Part shown: positions 55,739 to 63,630 of the stretch, one piece after another
Numbering within the stretch: position 1 is the first letter of the stretch
Layout: the number at the start of each line of letters is the position of its first letter
Assembly: GCF_003293595.1 (NCBI RefSeq)
Contig: NZ_CP022162.1
Span: 2,525,799 to 2,589,798 of the forward strand
Source: Microbacterium sp. PM5
GTDB taxonomy: Bacteria; Actinomycetota; Actinomycetes; Actinomycetales; Microbacteriaceae
DNA length: 64,000 nucleotides
Reading direction: 5' to 3'
Notes under the pieces: generated by a model
The model's input: the letters and a program-made list of their open reading frames with translations, nothing else
Database searches by the model: none
What the model was told of the DNA's origin: nothing
Position numbers and translations under genes: made by a program

Positions 55739-56104
55739 ATGGCGAACGTGCTCGTTGTCGATGACGACGCCGACGTCGCCGAACTGGTGCGCACGGTCTT
55801 GAGCATCGCCGGTCATGAGGTCACCGTCGCCACCGACGGCGAGCACGGAATCGCCGCGGCATCGGCAGCGCACCCCGATCTCATCGTTCTCGATTGGATG
55901 ATGCCGGGGATGACGGGCATCGAGGTCTGTCGCACGCTGCGGCAGGATTCGTCGTTCGATGCCACCCGCATCATCATGCTCACGGCCAAATCGGCGCCGT
56001 CCGACATCGATGCGGCGCGCGGAGCCGGTGCCGACGACTACGTCGTGAAGCCCTTCGCGCCGCGCGAGCTGCGTCGCCGCGTCGCCGAGCTGCTCGCCTC
56101 GTGA
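55739..56104 (+). CDS. Stand-alone receiver (CheY-like) response regulator
   Basis: 121 residues, receiver domain only: VVDDDADV (Asp8-10), phospho-acceptor Asp52 (VLDWMMPGM), Thr in MLTAKS and Lys in VVKPF. ATG 55739 has GGAGG 8 nt upstream; the in-frame GTG 55724 overlaps that site. No output domain, so it must act through another protein or in a phosphorelay. Divergent from the MASE1 kinase, convergent with the next gene. Confidence 0.92.
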   Translation: MANVLVVDDDADVAELVRTVLSIAGHEVTVATDGEHGIAAASAAHPDLIVLDWMMPGMTGIEVCRTLRQDSSFDATRIIMLTAKSAPSDIDAARGAGADDYVVKPFAPRELRRRVAELLAS

Positions 56105-56115
56105 CTGCGGCCGGC

Positions 56116-57051
56116 TCAGCCGGCGATGTCGATGAGGCGTGAGCCCGCCCAGAGGGTGAGCACGGTGCCCGATGCGCTGCTGCTCGCGTCCAGTGCGAGT
56201 GGCCCGGCGGCATCGGCGGCGTCGAGCGTCGTGCATCCGAGATCGCTCGCTCCGGTCGCGTCGCTCGAGTGGGCGGTGATGCGGATGCCGCTGCACGCGG
56301 CATCCGTCTGCGCGATGTAGACGGTGTCTGCGCTGACGGCGACGGCACGTGCGGTCTGAGCGAGACGCGTCCAGTTCTGCCCGTCCAGGCGGTAGGCGGC
56401 GTCGTCGCAGACGATCGCGGTGGTGCTGCCGGCCGAGCGCAGGCCCCAGGGTGTCGCGCAGGGGGCGGCGATGCGTGTGCCGTCGACGATGACGGCGCGC
56501 TCGCCGGGAAGTACGTAGGTGTCGACGGCGAAGATGTCGGGATAGGGCTCCCAGAACCGGCCGTCGGTGTAGGTGCGCAGCGTATTCAGGGTGCAGTTCG
56601 CGCCGAGCGCGGCGACGGCGGTGGCGTTGCGCCCACCGAACGAGGTGAGGCTGAGCACCTGGACGGCGCCCTTCGCCGTGGGGGTGACGCTCTGCCACGT
56701 GGCGCCGTTATCGCCGGAGCGTTCGACGACGGGGGCCGCGCCGCCGCACGCTCCCGCGGTGGCGCGCCACATCGCGTCGGCGCCGACGGACAGGAACCGC
56801 TCGGCCGCACCGGGCGCGCCGGCAGGGGTGGGGGAAGCGGATGCCGTGGGTGTCGCCGTCGCTGTCGGGGTGCGGACGGCGTAGGTGAAGGTGGGCGCCG
56901 GTCCGACGGTGGCGTCGACGTCGCCGGGGCCGCGGCCCTGCCGGAGCGCGGCGACGCTGAGCCCGACGGCCGCGACGGTGAGCGCGATCAGTCCGATCGC
57001 GATGAGCGTCGCGCCGCCGCGGCTCTTGGCGAAGCTGCGCGGGCGGGGCAC
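56116..57051 (-). CDS. Membrane-anchored protein with one Asp-box-like motif
   Basis: 311 residues, GTG start 3 bp after the stop of the tyrosine kinase gene, so probably translated with it. An N-terminal helix (about residues 12-36), a Thr/Pro-rich linker and an extracytoplasmic beta-propeller-like domain with a single Asp-box SGDNGATW. Six Cys are present and may form disulfides. No enzyme motif found. Co-transcription with the kinase suggests a role in surface-polysaccharide export or anchoring, which is inference only. Confidence 0.7.
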   Translation of the reverse strand: MPRPRSFAKSRGGATLIAIGLIALTVAAVGLSVAALRQGRGPGDVDATVGPAPTFTYAVRTPTATATPTASASPTPAGAPGAAERFLSVGADAMWRATAGACGGAAPVVERSGDNGATWQSVTPTAKGAVQVLSLTSFGGRNATAVAALGANCTLNTLRTYTDGRFWEPYPDIFAVDTYVLPGERAVIVDGTRIAAPCATPWGLRSAGSTTAIVCDDAAYRLDGQNWTRLAQTARAVAVSADTVYIAQTDAACSGIRITAHSSDATGASDLGCTTLDAADAAGPLALDASSSASGTVLTLWAGSRLIDIAG

Positions 57052-57054
57052 GAC

Positions 57055-58572
57055 TCAGCTCTCCCTGTCGGCCTCACGCGCGTCGCGGCGGGAGTCGAAC
57101 CCGAGCTCGTCGAGCGTGGGGGCGGCGGGCACGCTGGCCAGCGGCGTGGTGCGTCCGCGGCGCTTGGCCCCCTTGCGCTCGGCCTTGGAGGTCTTGGCCG
57201 GGGTCTCGCGGTAGCCGTACCCGTATCCGTATCCGTACCCGTAGGCGGAGTAGTAGGAGTCGGGCCCGCGGGTGGGAACCATCGACATCACGAAGCCGGC
57301 GAGCTTGGCGCCGACGGTGTTGAGGGCTTCGGTGGCCCCCTGGAGCTGGTGCTTGGTCGTGCGGCCGGCCGAGATGATCAGCAGCGCGCCGCTGGTGACG
57401 CGCGCGAGGATGGCGGCGTCGGTGACGGGCAGCAGGGGCGGTGCGTCGCAGAGCACGACGTCGAAGTCCTTCTCGAGCATCTCGAGCAGCGTGTTCATCT
57501 GGCGGGAGCCGAGCAGCTCGCTGGGGTTCGGTGGGATCTTGCCGGCGGGCAGCACGTAGAGGCTGCGCCCGCCCCAGGGGAGCATGACCTCCCCGACCTT
57601 CGCGCGACCGATGAGCACGTCGGTGAGACCCGCGCCGCCCTCCATGCCGAGGTATTCGGCGACCTTGGGCTTGCGAAGGTCGGTGTCGAGCAGGGCGACG
57701 CGCTTGCCGGCGTCGGCGAGGGCGATGGCGAGGTTGATCGTGGTGGTCGACTTGCCCTCGCTGGGGATCGAGCTGGTGATGACGAAGCTGGAGCGGCCGC
57801 CCATGTCGAGGAACTGCAGGTTGGTGCGCAGCGCCCGGAACGACTCGGCCCGGGGGCTCAGCGGATCGGCGTGGACGATGAGCGGGCGCTCCTTGGCCTT
57901 CGTGTCGTAGGCGATCGCGCCGATGCCGGGCGAGCCGGTGATCTGCTCGGCCTCGCGGGGCGTGCGCACCCGGTTGTCGAGGGTGGTGCGCAGCACCGCG
58001 ACGCCGATACCGAGGGCCAGGCCGACGAGAACACCGAGGGCGAGGTTCAGCGGCACGTTGGGGCTCGACGGCTTCAGCGCGGGCTGCGCGTCGCTGACGC
58101 GGCTGAGGCGGATGGCGCTGGCCCCGCTGTTGCTCTCGGGCTCGAGCTGCGGCACCGCGGAGGCGAGGCTCGCCGCGATCGCGTTGGCGATCTTGGCCGC
58201 CTGCACGGCGTCGGGGTCGGAGACCGTGATGGTGATGAGCGTGGAGTTGAGAGCGGCCGACGCCTTGACGTCTTTCGCGAGATCTTCGGCGGTGCGGGCG
58301 AGGCCGAGGTCGGCGATCACCGGGTTCAGCACGACGGGCGTCGTGGTGAGTCCCACATAGGTGTTGATGCGGGCCTGGGCGAACGACGATCCCTGCTGCA
58401 GCTCCTGGGCCGTGTTGCCCGACTGCGTGGAGACGAAGACCGTGCTCGCGGACTCGTAGATCGGGGTCCTCGTGAGGGAGTAGCCCGCCGCCGCGCCGAG
58501 TCCCAGCAGGGTCAGCACGACGATCACGAGCCAGTTCTTGCGGAGGATGCGGATGTAGTCGCTGAGCTCCAT
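57055..58572 (-). CDS. Polysaccharide co-polymerase / bacterial tyrosine autokinase (Wzc/CpsCD type)
   Basis: 505 residues. N-terminal Wzz domain (MELSDYIRILRKNWLVIVVL), two membrane helices bracketing an external loop (to about residue 195), then a BY-kinase domain with Walker A SSIPSEGKSTTT (about 262-273) and Walker B/A' VALLDTDLRKP. The C-terminal tail holds a Tyr-rich tract with alternating Tyr-Gly (about residues 437-453), the expected autophosphorylation cluster. Such kinases control polymer length in capsule/EPS export and are reversed by the phosphatase encoded at 60312-60911. Ribosome binding site GAGAGG. Confidence 0.94.
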   Translation of the reverse strand: MELSDYIRILRKNWLVIVVLTLLGLGAAAGYSLTRTPIYESASTVFVSTQSGNTAQELQQGSSFAQARINTYVGLTTTPVVLNPVIADLGLARTAEDLAKDVKASAALNSTLITITVSDPDAVQAAKIANAIAASLASAVPQLEPESNSGASAIRLSRVSDAQPALKPSSPNVPLNLALGVLVGLALGIGVAVLRTTLDNRVRTPREAEQITGSPGIGAIAYDTKAKERPLIVHADPLSPRAESFRALRTNLQFLDMGGRSSFVITSSIPSEGKSTTTINLAIALADAGKRVALLDTDLRKPKVAEYLGMEGGAGLTDVLIGRAKVGEVMLPWGGRSLYVLPAGKIPPNPSELLGSRQMNTLLEMLEKDFDVVLCDAPPLLPVTDAAILARVTSGALLIISAGRTTKHQLQGATEALNTVGAKLAGFVMSMVPTRGPDSYYSAYGYGYGYGYGYRETPAKTSKAERKGAKRRGRTTPLASVPAAPTLDELGFDSRRDAREADRES

Positions 58573-58758
58573 GGTGCCTCTCGAAGACGCGCTGCCAGCC
58601 AGGAGGGGGGTTGCAAGGCCGGGACGATCGGACTCAGTCTGCCATAGCGGATGTTTCGGGCCGGTGTCCGGGCGGCAACACGTGCGTGTGCAGCCTGCAC
58701 AGGTCGCCGTCGCCGTCGGTGCCGCCGTGTGGATCGGTCATCATCACCCCACATCGCT

Positions 58759-58795
58759 CAGCGGCTCAGCAGTTCAGCGGCTCAGCACTTCAGCG
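58759..58795. repeat. 16-bp tandem repeat at the 3' end of the HNH gene
   Basis: CAGCGGCTCAGCAGTT (58759-58774) is followed by CAGCGGCTCAGCACTT (58775-58790) and a partial CAGCG. It overlaps the last codons of the HNH gene and lies in the 209-bp space before the kinase gene, which also has a 13-bp palindrome GTGCAGCCTGCAC (58688-58700). Confidence 0.6.
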
Positions 58796-60149
58796 CGTAG
58801 CGGGCACTCCCACCGATGCGGGGCGTGCGATCGGCGTCGATCCACGGCGGCGGGATGAACCACACCCGCGCGGCCACTCCGACGCCGTCGACGCGGATCT
58901 CCCACCCGTCGCTGTGGATGCGATGGTGGCAGCCGGTGCACAGCAGCACGCCGTTGTCGAGGTCGGTGGGCCCGGCATCCCGGTTCCACCAGGCGATGTG
59001 GTGCCCGTGAGTCCACGCCGGCGGAGCCCCGCAGAACGCGCAGCCGCCGTCGCGTTCGGCGAGGGCGAGCTTCTGTGCGGGTGAGAACAGGCGACGCGTG
59101 CGGCCCCAGTCGAGAATCTCGCTGTCGCCGCCGAGAACGCACGGAATGACCTGCAGGTCGGCGGCGAGCCGGCGCACTTCCGCGGCGGGCAGCGATGCGT
59201 CGAACCCGTCGATGCGCGCGACGCCGCACCCCGACTCGAGCTGGTCGAGCGTCATCCGCACGACGACGGTGGTCGTCGCGACCGTGGGGACCTGCTCGCA
59301 GCCGAGGGCGTGCGCGCACAGTTCGTGCAGGGCGTCGGCTCTCATCTGCGGCACCGTGCGCTCGTCGCGAAGAGCGCCTGCCTCGGGGTCGTCGCCGCCC
59401 CCGTGTTCGTGCCGCGGGGCATGCTCGTTGTTCTGCAGCACGCGGGTGACCATCGCGTCGAGCACCGTCTTGATCGGCGCGGCGGTGGCCACGTCGAATA
59501 CCCCGGTGAGGTGGAGCATGCCGTCTCGCTCCTGCATCCGCAGCGCGCGGGCCGACCGATGCTCCTCGTGCGCGGCGGCGAGCCCGTCGGGGTCGAGTTC
59601 GGCCTCCGCGTGCGCCAGCAGCCTGGTCAGCTCGTCGGCCCGCAGTCCGGGTGCCCGCTGGCAGAGGTCGCGCTCGACGGCATCCCTGCGCGCGGAATCG
59701 ACGCGGAGCGACAGCTTGTCGAGCAGAGTGATGATCGCCGACGCCGCTGTCATCGACAGAGCGCCCGCCGCCACAGCCGCCGCCACGTGCGGGTGCGCGG
59801 CGGGTCGCGACTCGCCGCTGATACTGGTGCGCGGCGCCGTGCTCTCGCCCACCTGCACGAGTCTGATCGCTTCGCCCACGCTCGCGCCGGTGGTGGCTTG
59901 GATCAGCGCGACGGGGGAGCGGAAGCCCTGCTTCTTGGCGAGGGAGTCGCCCCCGAGCTGCGGCCGCGACTGACGGGAGATCTCGGCTGCGACGGGCGCG
60001 AACGCGGCGTCGACCTGGCGCATGAGCACGCCGAAAGCGCGATTCACCTCGACGAGCGCGCTCGGTGACAGCGCGGCCGGCGCCTGTGCACCGCCCGCCG
60101 CCGCGAGCGCGTCGAGCGCTGCGGCGATGCCATCGAGCCTGTTCTCCAT
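58782..60149 (-). CDS. DUF222 HNH endonuclease-domain protein (13E12 family)
   Basis: 455 residues. The N-terminal DUF222 region spans about residues 30-330. The C-terminal HNH domain has CAFCGAPPAWTHGHHIAWW, then NGVLLCTGCHHRIHSDGWEI, with the paired CxxC zinc knuckles and HH/H/H catalytic set. ATG 60149 is 7 nt after a minus-strand TAATGT box. These proteins are multicopy in actinobacteria and often look mobile. It separates the tyrosine kinase from its phosphatase and is bordered by repeats on both sides. Confidence 0.92.
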   Translation of the reverse strand: MENRLDGIAAALDALAAAGGAQAPAALSPSALVEVNRAFGVLMRQVDAAFAPVAAEISRQSRPQLGGDSLAKKQGFRSPVALIQATTGASVGEAIRLVQVGESTAPRTSISGESRPAAHPHVAAAVAAGALSMTAASAIITLLDKLSLRVDSARRDAVERDLCQRAPGLRADELTRLLAHAEAELDPDGLAAAHEEHRSARALRMQERDGMLHLTGVFDVATAAPIKTVLDAMVTRVLQNNEHAPRHEHGGGDDPEAGALRDERTVPQMRADALHELCAHALGCEQVPTVATTTVVVRMTLDQLESGCGVARIDGFDASLPAAEVRRLAADLQVIPCVLGGDSEILDWGRTRRLFSPAQKLALAERDGGCAFCGAPPAWTHGHHIAWWNRDAGPTDLDNGVLLCTGCHHRIHSDGWEIRVDGVGVAARVWFIPPPWIDADRTPRIGGSARYALKC

Positions 60150-60205
60150 GACTTCGACATTAGAACATACCTACGACACTCGTCGGAGTTGTCCACAGGG
60201 GTCGC

Positions 60206-60298
60206 GGCGTTTCGACTCGCTGCGCTCGCTCAACGACCGGCAGCACCCTCCCACCACTCCCGGTCGTTGAGTGAGCGCGAAGCGCGAGTCGAAACGCC
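60206..60298. repeat. Dispersed intergenic inverted repeat, copy 3
   Basis: The clearest copy: the left arm 60206-60240 (GCTGCGCTCGCTCAACGACC) and the right arm 60260-60298 (CCGGTCGTTGAGTGAGCGCG then GTCGAAACGCC) are nearly complementary, with a 19-nt loop. It lies between the HNH gene and the phosphatase gene. Confidence 0.8.
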
Positions 60299-60311
60299 GC
60301 CCGCGCCGCGG

Positions 60312-60911
60312 TCAGCCGAAGGCGATCCGCACGACGCGTTCGACGGCGACGAGCCCCGGCTCGAGCTCGACCGCGGAGCGTTCGTACGTGGCCGCCGAGC
60401 GGCCGTAGGGGTCGATGACGTCGTCGTCCTCGGGGGATGTCGGGGGCAGCGTGATCCCGCGGCGCCCGGCGATCGCGCCCAGCGCGGCGGCGAAGCGCTC
60501 CCGCGGAGGTGCGCCCTCCCCGGCGGTCGCTGCGGCCGTCCGCAGGTCGTCGTCGCTCAGATCGGCGGCGAGGCGGGCGAACTCGCGCGCCGTGAAGGCC
60601 TGTCGCATTCGCGAGGGGTCGAGCTCGACGACTTCGCGGCGGTGGTCGCGCGCCATGGCGAGCACGAGATCGGCGGTGCGCACGTGCACCGGGGTGAGGT
60701 AGCGGGCGCCGTGGGCCGCCACGAGCGCCGGGTCGACGCCGCGGGCGACGGCGAGGTCAGCGGCTTCGGGAGTCATCGGCATCCCGTCGCGCGCGCGAGC
60801 GCCGGCGCTGGAGACGCGCACCGGAAGATCGGCGAGGCGGGTGGCCAGCAGCTGCGCGGCCAGGGGGGAGCGGCAGATGTTGCCGGTGCACACGGTGAGG
60901 ATCTCGAGCAC
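60312..60911 (-). CDS. Low-molecular-weight protein tyrosine phosphatase (Wzb type)
   Basis: 199 residues, GTG start with GGAAG upstream. The P-loop CX5R is Cys8-TGNIC-Arg14 followed by Ser-Pro, and the general-acid Asp lies in VIDPYGRS near the C-terminus. A middle insertion makes it longer than the usual 145-160. It should dephosphorylate the tyrosine autokinase encoded at 57055-58572, although the HNH gene now separates them. Confidence 0.9.
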   Translation of the reverse strand: MLEILTVCTGNICRSPLAAQLLATRLADLPVRVSSAGARARDGMPMTPEAADLAVARGVDPALVAAHGARYLTPVHVRTADLVLAMARDHRREVVELDPSRMRQAFTAREFARLAADLSDDDLRTAAATAGEGAPPRERFAAALGAIAGRRGITLPPTSPEDDDVIDPYGRSAATYERSAVELEPGLVAVERVVRIAFG

Positions 60912-60981
60912 GGTGACTTCCGGTGTCGATAGAGCGGGGGAGGGAGTGTGTGGCTCGCCGCGTGACCGGTAGTTTGGCCAC

Positions 60982-61839
60982 GTGCCCGATCAGCTTAGCG
61001 ACCCCGGTTCGTCCGCCCTCGAGGCGTCGACGCCTGCACGCCGGTTGCCGAGCGAGCGCGGCGCGTCGGAGGCCTCTGGCGAGCCCGCGACGCCCGGTCG
61101 CCGTCGTCGCAAGCGCACCGACTGGCGTCTGGGCGGCACGGCGGTGCGCCGGTGGGACCTTGCCGTCCTGTCGGCGGCGCTCATCGGGGTGGGGCTCGGC
61201 GTCGTCGGCGGCGGCGCCGTGAGCCGTATCGCGGCGCCGTGGGCCGCCACCGCCTCGACCGTGGTGCTGTGGCTCGGGCTCGGTGGCGCCGTCGCATTCG
61301 CGTTCGCGCGGTCACGGCCGGCCGGGCTGCTGCGGTTTCGGCCGATCGATGTGCTGTGGGGCGTCGGGCTGGGGCTCGGCCTGCGTCTGCTGCAGGGCTG
61401 GGTGAGCGGTGCGGATGCCGCGGCCTTCCCCTCCGCGATGGCGCTCGACGGCGGCCTGCCCTCGGGGTGGTGGCTGACGGAGGCGATTCCGGCGGGGCTG
61501 GTCGCGCCGCTCGTCGAGGAGTTCTTCTTCCGCACGGTCGTTCTCGTCGCGGTGTATCAGTTGCTGCGGCGGAGCGTGGGTGGGGTGGCGGCCGGGGTGA
61601 CGGCGGCGCTGGTGTCGGCGGGCGGGTTCGTGCTGCTGCACGCGACGGCCGGGGCGTTGACGCTGGTCGACGGCATCCAACTCTTCGCGGTCGGGGGCAC
61701 GTGCGCCCTCGTGGTTCTGCTCACGGGCCGCATCTGGGGCGCCGTGCTGACGCACGTGGTCTACAACGTGTCGTATCTGGTGCTCGTCGTCGTCGGAACG
61801 TGGGGTGCCGTCGCGCCCGCGGCGCCGTCGCTCGGCTGA
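60982..61839 (+). CDS. CPBP-family intramembrane protease
   Basis: 285 residues. A charged cytoplasmic N-terminus (about 60 residues) precedes about seven helices. The CPBP/Abi motifs are EEFFFRT (Glu-Glu-x3-Arg), FVLLHA (F-x3-H) and THVVYNVSY (H-x3-N). GTG 60982 is 6 nt after TAGTTT, so probably leaderless. The family includes Rce1-like proteases and bacteriocin-immunity proteins; the substrate is unknown. Divergent from the phosphatase gene. Confidence 0.9.
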   Translation: MPDQLSDPGSSALEASTPARRLPSERGASEASGEPATPGRRRRKRTDWRLGGTAVRRWDLAVLSAALIGVGLGVVGGGAVSRIAAPWAATASTVVLWLGLGGAVAFAFARSRPAGLLRFRPIDVLWGVGLGLGLRLLQGWVSGADAAAFPSAMALDGGLPSGWWLTEAIPAGLVAPLVEEFFFRTVVLVAVYQLLRRSVGGVAAGVTAALVSAGGFVLLHATAGALTLVDGIQLFAVGGTCALVVLLTGRIWGAVLTHVVYNVSYLVLVVVGTWGAVAPAAPSLG

Positions 61840-61877
61840 CGGATCCGCACGCGACACCAAGTTTTCACCAAAAGGAT

Positions 61878-61895
61878 GATGAGAGCCCTCTCATC
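61878..61895. terminator. Small perfect hairpin after the CPBP gene
   Basis: GATGAGAG-CC-CTCTCATC, an 8-bp stem. It may terminate the CPBP transcript or act as an operator before the sugar transferase. Confidence 0.4.
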
Positions 61896-61941
61896 GTGCT
61901 CATAGGCTCGGGTGTCACCGGGAGTCATCAGACCGTCACGC

Positions 61942-61971
61942 GTCACACACCTGACACATTCGGCTGATAAT
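61942..61971 (+). promoter_or_regulatory. Possible promoter of the sugar transferase gene
   Basis: A good -10 GATAAT (61966-61971) with a weak -35 GTCACA (61942-61947, 18-bp spacer). Repeated GTCAC words in 61913-61956 (GTGTCACC, CGTCACGCGTCAC, TGACAC) could be an operator. A 48-nt leader ends with AGGAGGA before GTG 62019. Confidence 0.4.
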
Positions 61972-62018
61972 CTCCCGACAGCCGGGGGGCCGAAACCGAG
62001 ATATAGGAGGAAGCCGAA

Positions 62019-63611
62019 GTGTCGACCGATATTCAGGTCGATGCGACGACGGAGTCGCCTCACGACTCGACAGCACCCCGCGCGGACAGCGGCTCCATCA
62101 CTGCTCCGGCCGGTGCGTCGACTCAGGCCACCAGCACCATGCGTCCCGCTGCCCCACCCTTCAACGATTGGCGTCGCCGCTTTCAGCGACGGCTCGTGGT
62201 CAGCGACTTCCTCGTACTTGTGTGGGTCGTCTTCGGCACGCAGATCGCATGGTTCGGCCTCGGCAATGCGCAACTGGCAATCCGGGACGACGCTCGCATC
62301 TCTGACATCTCCTATTGGGTGTTCTCGGTGATCCTCGTCGTCGCCTGGCTCGGTGCGCTGTCGTGGAGTGACTCCCGGAGCATCCGTGTGCTCGGATCGG
62401 GGTCGAACGAGTACCTGCGTGTCGTCGACGCCAGCGTGCGTCTCTTCGGAGTGATCGCCATCGTGGCGTTCTTGACCAAGGTGGATGTCGCCCGCGGATT
62501 TCTTCTCATCAGTCTGCCGGTGGGCGTCGCTGTGCTGCTGTGGACGCGGTGGCTGTGGCGGCAGTGGCTGATCATGAAGCGCAAAACGGGAGACTTCTCG
62601 GCTCGGGTTCTTCTCGTCGGCTCGGAGGAGTCGGTGGCTCAGATCGCGCGTGAGCTCATCCGCACTCCGAGCGCCGGCTATCACGTCGTCGGTGCGTGCA
62701 CTCCGACGGGCAAGGTTGCCGACTTGGTTCCGGGCACGACCATCCCGATGATGGGGAGCGTCAACGCGGTGGAGCGCGCGATGGAACTGACCGGCGCCGA
62801 TACCGTGGCCGTGACGAGCACCGATGAGCTGCCGCCCGACAAGGTGAAGCAGATCTCTTGGAACCTGCAGGCGGGGCGCCAGCACCTCGTGCTCGCGCCG
62901 AGCATCGTCGATATCGCGGGTCCGCGACTGCACACTCGGCCCGTCGCCGGCTTGCCCCTCATCCACGTCGAGACGCCGCGCTTCAGCAAGGGCCAGTTGT
63001 TCCTGAAGCGATCGGTCGACGTGACCGCGAGTGCCGTCGGCGTCCTGTTGCTGAGCCCTGTGCTGGCTCTCCTGGCGATGAGTATTCGGCTCTCGTCTGA
63101 GGGGCCGATTCTGTTTCGGCAGGTGCGCATTGGGCGTGGTGGGCGCGAGTTCACCATGCTGAAGTTTCGCTCGATGGTGACGAATGCGGAAGAGCTACTC
63201 GAGAGGTTGCAGCGGCAGCGCGTCGAGCAGGGCATTGACTCGGGCAACGAGGTCTTGTTCAAGATGAAGAACGACCCACGGGTGACGCCGATCGGGCGAA
63301 TCATGCGCAAGTACAGCCTGGACGAGCTCCCGCAGCTGTTCAACGTGATCGGCGGCTCGATGTCACTCGTGGGACCGCGGCCGCCGTTAGCCAGCGAGGT
63401 TGCCCAGTATGCGACTCATGTGCATCGTCGGTTCCTGGTCAAGCCGGGCATTACCGGTTTGTGGCAAGTGAGCGGTCGTTCCACGCTGTCCTGGGAGGAG
63501 ACCGTGCGGTTGGACTTGTCATATGTGGAGAATTGGTCGCTGGTTGGCGATCTTGCAATTCTGGCGAAGACTGCAAAGGCGGCGCTCATGCCGGGGGAAT
63601 CTGCCGTTTAG
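62019..63611 (+). CDS. Polyprenyl-phosphate glycosyl-1-phosphate transferase (WbaP/CpsE type)
   Basis: 530 residues, GTG start with AGGAGGA. A low-complexity N-terminus, about four helices (residues 60-185), a CoA-binding-like Rossmann domain (VLLVGSEESVAQIARELI), one more helix and the bacterial sugar transferase domain (about 325-525): FKRSVDVTASAVG-like entry, EGPILFRQVRIGRGGREFTM, LKFRSMV, DELPQLFNVIGGSMSLVGPR. It starts EPS repeat-unit assembly by loading hexose-1-phosphate onto undecaprenyl phosphate. First gene of the EPS cluster toward the right edge; codon GC falls at its 3' end. Confidence 0.94.
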   Translation: MSTDIQVDATTESPHDSTAPRADSGSITAPAGASTQATSTMRPAAPPFNDWRRRFQRRLVVSDFLVLVWVVFGTQIAWFGLGNAQLAIRDDARISDISYWVFSVILVVAWLGALSWSDSRSIRVLGSGSNEYLRVVDASVRLFGVIAIVAFLTKVDVARGFLLISLPVGVAVLLWTRWLWRQWLIMKRKTGDFSARVLLVGSEESVAQIARELIRTPSAGYHVVGACTPTGKVADLVPGTTIPMMGSVNAVERAMELTGADTVAVTSTDELPPDKVKQISWNLQAGRQHLVLAPSIVDIAGPRLHTRPVAGLPLIHVETPRFSKGQLFLKRSVDVTASAVGVLLLSPVLALLAMSIRLSSEGPILFRQVRIGRGGREFTMLKFRSMVTNAEELLERLQRQRVEQGIDSGNEVLFKMKNDPRVTPIGRIMRKYSLDELPQLFNVIGGSMSLVGPRPPLASEVAQYATHVHRRFLVKPGITGLWQVSGRSTLSWEETVRLDLSYVENWSLVGDLAILAKTAKAALMPGESAV

Positions 63612-63630
63612 TGTCGGCGAGAGGACGTAC

